The notes under the pieces: model-generated
What the model was told of the DNA's origin: nothing
Seen by the model: the letters and a program-made list of their open reading frames with translations, nothing else
The model's database searches: none
Program-made: the position numbers and the translations under genes
In this document: piece by piece, positions 59,689-64,000 of the stretch
How positions within the stretch are numbered: position 1 is the first letter of the stretch
Layout: the number at the start of each line of letters is the position of its first letter
NCBI RefSeq assembly: GCF_022682495.2
Contig: NC_071388.1
Location: forward strand, 84,011,073-84,075,072
Direction of reading: 5' to 3'
From: Desmodus rotundus
Taxonomy: Eukaryota; Chordata; Mammalia; Chiroptera; Phyllostomidae
Length of the DNA: 64,000 nt

Positions 59689-60054
59689 TTATATCTTCTT
59701 CAGTTTCTGAAAATTTTCTGAGTACAGGTCTTTTGTATCCTTGGCTAATTTATTACTAGGTATTTTTTTTGATGCAATTGTAAATGGGATTGTTTTCTTA
59801 GTGTTCCTTTTTGATAGTTCATTATTGGTATATAAAAATGTAACTGACTTCTTGATATTGTTTTGGTATCTTGCTACTTTACTGAATGTATTTTTCAGTT
59901 CTAGTAGTTTTTTGGTGGAATTTTTAGGGTCCTCTATATACAGTACCATTAGATGCCTTTTATTTCTTCTTGTTGTTTGATTTCTATGGCTAGGACTTTC
60001 AGGACTGTGTTGAGTAAGAGTGATGAAAGTGGGCATCCCAGTCTTAATCCCCAT
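59689..60054 (-). pseudogene. L1 ORF2 reverse transcriptase/thumb remnant
   Basis: The frame contains LYIEDPKNSTKKLLELKNTF and SVTFLYTNNELSKRNTKKTI, the segment following the catalytic FADD box in L1 reverse transcriptase. Directly upstream I see no F/YADD motif; the sequence passes from a decayed 'RRNKRH' part to LYIEDP, so the active-site box appears deleted. Confidence 0.8.
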
Positions 60055-60587
60055 ATTAAAGGAAATGCTTGTAGATTTTGCCCATTGAGTATGATGTTGA
60101 GTGTGAGTTTCTCATATATGACCGTTATTTTGTTTTAGTACAATCCCTCTATTCTCACTTTGCTGAGAGTTTTATCATGAATGGGTGCTGGATTTTCACA
60201 AATGCTTTCTCTGCATCTACTGATGTGATCATATGGTTTTTATCCTTCATTTTGTTTATGTGGTGAATCACATTTATTGAGTTGTGAATGTTGTACCAAT
60301 CTTGCATCCCCGGGGTTAAATATCACTTCATCATGGTGTATGATCTTTTAAACTGGATCCAGTTTGCTACTATTTTGTTCAGGTTTTGGCATTTATATTC
60401 ATCAGGGATATTGGCCTACTATTTTCCTTCTTTGTAGTGTCTGTATCTGGTTTTGGAATTAGGATAATGCTGGGCTCCTAAAATGAACTTGAGAGCCTTC
60501 TCTTGTCTTGAAATGTTTGGAATAGTTTGAGAAGGGTGTGTGTTATTTCTTCTTGGAATGTTTGGTAAAATTCACCTGTGAAGCCAT

Positions 60588-60794
60588 CTATTCCAGGACT
60601 TTGATTTCTTGGGAATTTTTTATTACTGCTTCAGTTTCACTAGTTGTAATATGTCTGCCGAGATTCTTGGACTCTTCTTGATTCAGGTTTGGAAGATTGT
60701 ATGTTTCTAAGAATTTATCTGTTTCATCCAGATTGTGTAATCTGTTAGCATATAGCTGTTCATAATATTTTCTTACAATTCTTTGTATTTTCAT
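60588..60794 (-). pseudogene. L1 ORF2 linker before reverse transcriptase
   Basis: The frame reads YYEQLYANRLHNLDETDKFL then ETYNLPNLNQEESKNLGR, the conserved stretch between the endonuclease and reverse transcriptase domains of L1 ORF2p. It ends at the start of the reverse transcriptase. Confidence 0.85.
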
Positions 60795-61305
60795 TGGTGT
60801 CAGTTGTTACTTCCCCTTTTTCTTTCTAATTTATTCATTTTGGCCCCCACTCTGTTTTTCTTGATGAGTTCAATCGAAGGTTTGTCAATCTTATTTATTA
60901 TTCAAGGTACCAGTTCTTGGTTTTATTGATCTTTTATATTGTTTTTATTTTGTTTATTTCTGCTCTGATCTTTATTATTTCCTTTATTCTACTCACTTTG
61001 GGCTTTGTTTGCTGTTCTTTTTCTAGTTCCTTGAGGTTTAAGGTTAGCTAGTTTAATTTGAAATTTTTCCTGTTTCTTGAAATAGGCCTGTAATTACTGT
61101 GAATTTATTTCCCTCTTTGGATTGCTTTCTCTGAGTTCCACAGATTTTGGGTTTTGTGTTCTCATTTTAATTTGTTTCAAGGTATCTTTTGATTTCTCCC
61201 TTCATCTCACTGTTAACCCATTCATTGTTTCAGTAACAGGTTATTTAGTCGTCATGTCTTTGTGCATTTTTTTTAGTATTATTGTGATTGATCTCTAGTT
61301 TCGTA

Positions 61306-61614
61306 TCATCTCATGTCAGGGAAGATACTTGATATGATTTCAAATTTCTTATATTTATTGAAAATTGTTTTGTGTCCCAACAAGTGGTCTCTCCTAGAAA
61401 ATCTTCCATGTGCACTTGAAAAGAAGGTATATTCAGCAGCATTTGGGTGAAATGCTCTGAAGATATCAATGACATTAATCTGATCTAGTGTGTCGTTTAA
61501 GGCCACTGTCTCCTTGTTGGTTTTCTGCCTGGGAGATCTGTCCACTGATGTCAATGGGGTGTTGAAATTCCCAACTATGACCATATTTCTGTCCATCTCT
61601 CCCTTTATGTCCAT
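61306..61614 (-). pseudogene. L1 ORF2 endonuclease domain, C-terminal half
   Basis: This frame carries the apurinic-type endonuclease signature: IVGNFNTPLTSVDRSPRQK (ancestral GDFN, with the catalytic Asp changed to Asn here), then ALNDTLDQINVIDIFRAFHP, TFFSSAHGRFSRRDHLLGH and KFEIISS. The N-terminal half of the domain is missing because ORF1 sequence joins directly upstream near 61668. The Asp-to-Asn change and lost N-terminus mean no nicking activity. Confidence 0.85.
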
Positions 61615-61713
61615 TACATCTGCTTTACATACTTTGGTGCTCCTAGGTAGAGTGCATAAATGTTTACAAGGGTTATATCCTTTTGTTTGGGAAGCAGTTT
61701 ATTTCTCCTTAAA

Positions 61714-61943
61714 CTTTATTTTTATTTTTTTATTTTTAAAAGATTTTATTTATTTATTTTTAGAAGGAGGAGAAGGGAAGCAGAAAGAAAGAGAGAGAAA
61801 CATCAATGTGTGGTTGCCTCTCGAGCACCCCTGATTGGGGACCTGGCCCGCAGTCCAGGCATGTGCCTTGACTGGGAATTGAACCAGCAACCCTTTGATT
61901 CACAGGCCCGCACTCGATCCACTGAGCTACACAAGCTAGGGTG
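61714..61943 (-). mobile_element. VES SINE (minus) inside the L1
   Basis: It has a T-rich reversed tail, a purine-rich GA body (61765-61800), the B box as GGGAATTGAACC at 61874-61885, and a reversed tRNA-like head. A perfect 14-bp duplication TATTTCTCCTTAAA flanks it at 61700-61713 and 61944-61957. It is younger than the L1 it interrupts. Confidence 0.9.
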
Positions 61944-61959
61944 TATTTCTCCTTAAATT

Positions 61960-62650
61960 TTAAATCATAATCTTGTTGGGTAAAGTAGTCTTGATTGTAG
62001 ATCCTTCCTTTTCATCATTTTGAATATTTCAGGCTGATTCCATATGGATTGAAATGCTGAAATGTTTCCATTGAAAAATCAGCTGACCATCTTATGGGAC
62101 CTCCCTTGTAGGTAACTGGTTTTTTCTTGCTGATTTTGATTATCTTTAACATTTTGCATTTTAATTGTGATGTGCCTTGGTGTGTGCCTCTTTGGGTTCA
62201 TCTTCTTTGAGACTCTCTCTGCTTTCTGGACTTGACATTTTCCTTCACTGGGTTAGGGAAGTTTTCAGTCATTATTTCTTCAAATATGTTCTTGATCCCC
62301 TGCTCTCTCTCTTCTCACTCTGGTACCCCTATGATACTGATATTCTTATGCTTCATGTTGTCCCAAAAGTCTGTTAAATTAACCTTCCTTTTTAAATTCA
62401 TGTTTTCTTTTTCCTGCTCTTATTGGGTGTTTTTTTCCTACTGTGTCTTACAAATTGTTGATTCTGTCCCTGCTTCATCCAACCTATTATTTATTCCTTC
62501 CAGTATATTTTTCATTTCTGATGTTATATTCTTTATTTCTCACTGGTTCTTTTTTATGGGTTCCTTGTCCTTTTTATGCCATTGAGCATCCTTATAATCA
62601 TTATTTTGAACTCTATATCTGATAAATTGCTTGTCTCCATTTCATTTAAA
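61960..62650 (-). pseudogene. L1 ORF1 remnant
   Basis: Minus-strand text carries the ORF1p order: coiled-coil part (62600-62300), then 'gaaaacttccctaacccag', the 'gcacatcacaattaaaatgc' block, then the C-terminal domain with SADFSMET-like and LYPT-like segments near 61980-62090. Stops and frameshifts are present. The frame continues, after the SINE, to 'gaaataaactgcttcccaaa' and then breaks into the endonuclease. Confidence 0.75.
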
Positions 62651-63041
62651 TCTTTTTCTGGAGATTTCTCCCATTCTTTCATTTGGGGCTAGTTTCTTTG
62701 TCTCCCCACTTTGTTTGCCTCTTCGTGTTTGTTTCTATTAGACAGATCTGCTATGACTCCCCATCTTGGTGGGTTGGCCTTATATAGTAGGTATCCTGTG
62801 GGGTCAAGCAGTTTAGTCTTCTTGGGACCACCCATAGCTGGGTGGGCCAGCTATTTCCCTTTTGTGGGTTACGTGGGCCCTTGCTGTATTTGAGTCTTGA
62901 ATGCTATTGGCCTGTTTGTATGTGGAATTGACCCTCAGGCTGGCTGAATGTGAGGTTCAACCCTGACCACCGTGTGCAAGGTGCTGTGCAGGTGCCGACC
63001 ACACAGAGCTGATTCGTCTGGACAGATATGTGCAAAAAAGG

Positions 63042-63063
63042 GAAGGAAGGAAGGAAGGGAGGA
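63042..63063 (+). repeat. GGAA microsatellite at the L1 inversion junction
   Basis: About five GGAA-type units separate the inverted and sense halves of the L1. It may have expanded from short sequence at the junction. Confidence 0.7.
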
Positions 63064-64000
63064 GAAACTACTCTGCCTTTTTATACTCTACACAAGAAGA
63101 AACATAAAATGTATTAAAGACTTAAATGTTAAACTCAAAACCATAAGAATCCTAGAAAAATAAATCAGCAATAAAATCTAGGACCTTTCTCCCAGCAATA
63201 TATTTTTCTGATATATCACCTTGGATAAAGGAAACAAAAGAAAAAATAAACAAATGGGTCTGCATCAAATTCAAAAGTTTTTGTGCAGCAAAGGAAGCCA
63301 TCAACAAAATGAGGAGGTAACCCCCTGAATGGGAGAACATAGTCGACAATGATACATCTGAAAATGCTTTAATATCTAAAATGTATAAAGAACTCATGTA
63401 ACTCAACAAACACACACAAAAACCAATTTATTTAAAAAGTGGGCAAAGAAACTGATTAGACACTTCTTCAAAGAGGACATACAGATGGCCAATAGACATA
63501 TGAAAAGATGCTCAACATCACTAATCATCAGAGAAATGCAAATTAACACCACAATGAGATATCACCTCACATCTCTCAGAATGGCCATCATAATATTGGC
63601 AAAGATGTGGAGAAAGGTAACCCTAGTGCCCTGTTGGTGGGGTTGCAGATTGATGCAGCCACTGTGTAAAGCAATATGGAGTTACCTAAAAAATTAAATA
63701 TGGAACTACCTTATGACCCAGAGATTTCATACTTGAGAATATATCCAAAGAAATCCAAACACTAATTTGAAATAATATATGCACCCCTATATTCATTGCA
63801 GTGTTATTTACAATAGCCATGATTTGAAAGCAGCTCAAGCGTCCATTAGTAGATGAGTGGGTAAAAAATGCTGTGGTACATTGATACAATGGAATACTAT
63901 TCGTCCTTAAAAAAGAAGGAAATCTTACCATTTGCGAAAGCATGGATGGGCCTGGAGAGCATTATGCTAAGTGAAATAAGCCAGTGGGAGAAAGACAGGT
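63064..64000 (+). mobile_element. L1, sense 3' portion of the twin-primed insertion (runs off window)
   Basis: It starts in ORF2 at GAAACT and continues through the conserved 3' part: 'gtattaaagacttaaatgtt', 'tttttgtgcagcaaaggaag', 'aagatgctcaacatcactaa'. A C-terminal frame at 63485-63697 has [19 protein letters not shown] and a cysteine-rich [19 protein letters not shown] block (CCHC-like region). It is cut by the window end before the 3' UTR. A (GGAA)n run at 63042-63061 lies at the inversion junction. Confidence 0.8.

Larger units (their letters stand above)
59241..63040 (-). mobile_element. L1, inverted 5' portion of a twin-primed insertion
   Basis: Read on the minus strand from 63040 leftwards: 5' UTR-like sequence (62700-63000), ORF1 (about 62650-61960), then ORF2 endonuclease (61690-61300), reverse transcriptase and downstream blocks to about 59241. 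The leftmost bases stop in ORF2 at a GAAAC (plus-strand GTTTC, 59241-59245). The sense L1 at 63064 resumes at that same point. A VES SINE is inserted at 61714-61943. Frameshifts and deletions make it inactive. Confidence 0.8.

Noticed and set aside
59241..64000. Two independent head-to-head L1 insertions
   Set aside because: Possible, but the break points fall at the same ORF2 position with a short overlap, which favours one twin-primed insertion.
43257..64000. A second ALCAM exon
   Set aside because: I looked for the Ig V-domain exon (a WYTV-type start after an AG acceptor) and saw no such frame; intron 1 is known to be very long.

Overview
The window is mammalian nuclear DNA, most likely from a microbat. 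It is AT-rich and dense in L1/HAL1, MIR/L2, MaLR and ERV-L relics. It also carries several tRNA-derived SINEs of the VES type (A/B-box head, CT-rich body, A-rich tail), a family characteristic of bats. Nothing prokaryotic is present. Apart from one exon, every open frame I examined is a chance frame (many begin at GTG, CTG or TTG) or a decayed transposon frame.

The one host gene I can support is ALCAM (CD166), plus strand. Its first coding exon lies at 43184-43256 and encodes the signal peptide, ending in a phase-1 splice donor (CAG|GTGAGC). It sits in a CpG island (about 42.1-43.7 kb) with no TATA box, several GC boxes, an inverted CCAAT box, an NF-kB-like site and an AUG-free GC-rich leader. 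Everything from 43257 to the window end is the start of the first intron, which is very long in mammals; no second exon is visible. The roughly 42 kb to the left is upstream intergenic DNA.

Layout: 1-2.3 kb, AT-rich DNA and a minus-strand LTR-like repeat. 3.05-5.58 kb, a HAL1 (ORF1-only LINE) with a nested antisense L1 tail. 6.28-6.51 kb, a VES SINE with a perfect 18-bp target duplication. 7.1-12.4 kb, a decayed minus-strand ERV-L-like provirus with LTR remnants at both ends and gag/RT/RNase H/integrase fossils. 13.5-15.04 kb, a TA-rich array that received a Tigger-like MITE and a 558-bp mariner. 15.9-25 kb, L1 tails, MaLR LTRs, MIR/L2. 26.2-26.8 kb, an isolated CpG-rich patch. 28-34.4 kb, L2/MIR relics and an L1 tail with a nested HAL1 tail. 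34.9-36.96 kb, a second, nearly full-length HAL1. 40.6 kb, a VES SINE inside an old MIR. 42.1-43.7 kb, the ALCAM promoter and exon 1. 47-55.3 kb, old L1, MaLR, VES and two more mariners. 59.2-64 kb, an L1 whose 5' part is inverted against its 3' part, the signature of twin priming.

I found no new biological system. The best leads are the twin-primed L1 with an ORF1-to-endonuclease internal deletion, two mariner copies sharing one internal deletion, three same-strand HAL1 tails, and the CpG-rich patch 16.5 kb upstream of ALCAM. Repeat family names come from pattern recognition and boundaries are approximate unless a target-site duplication is stated.
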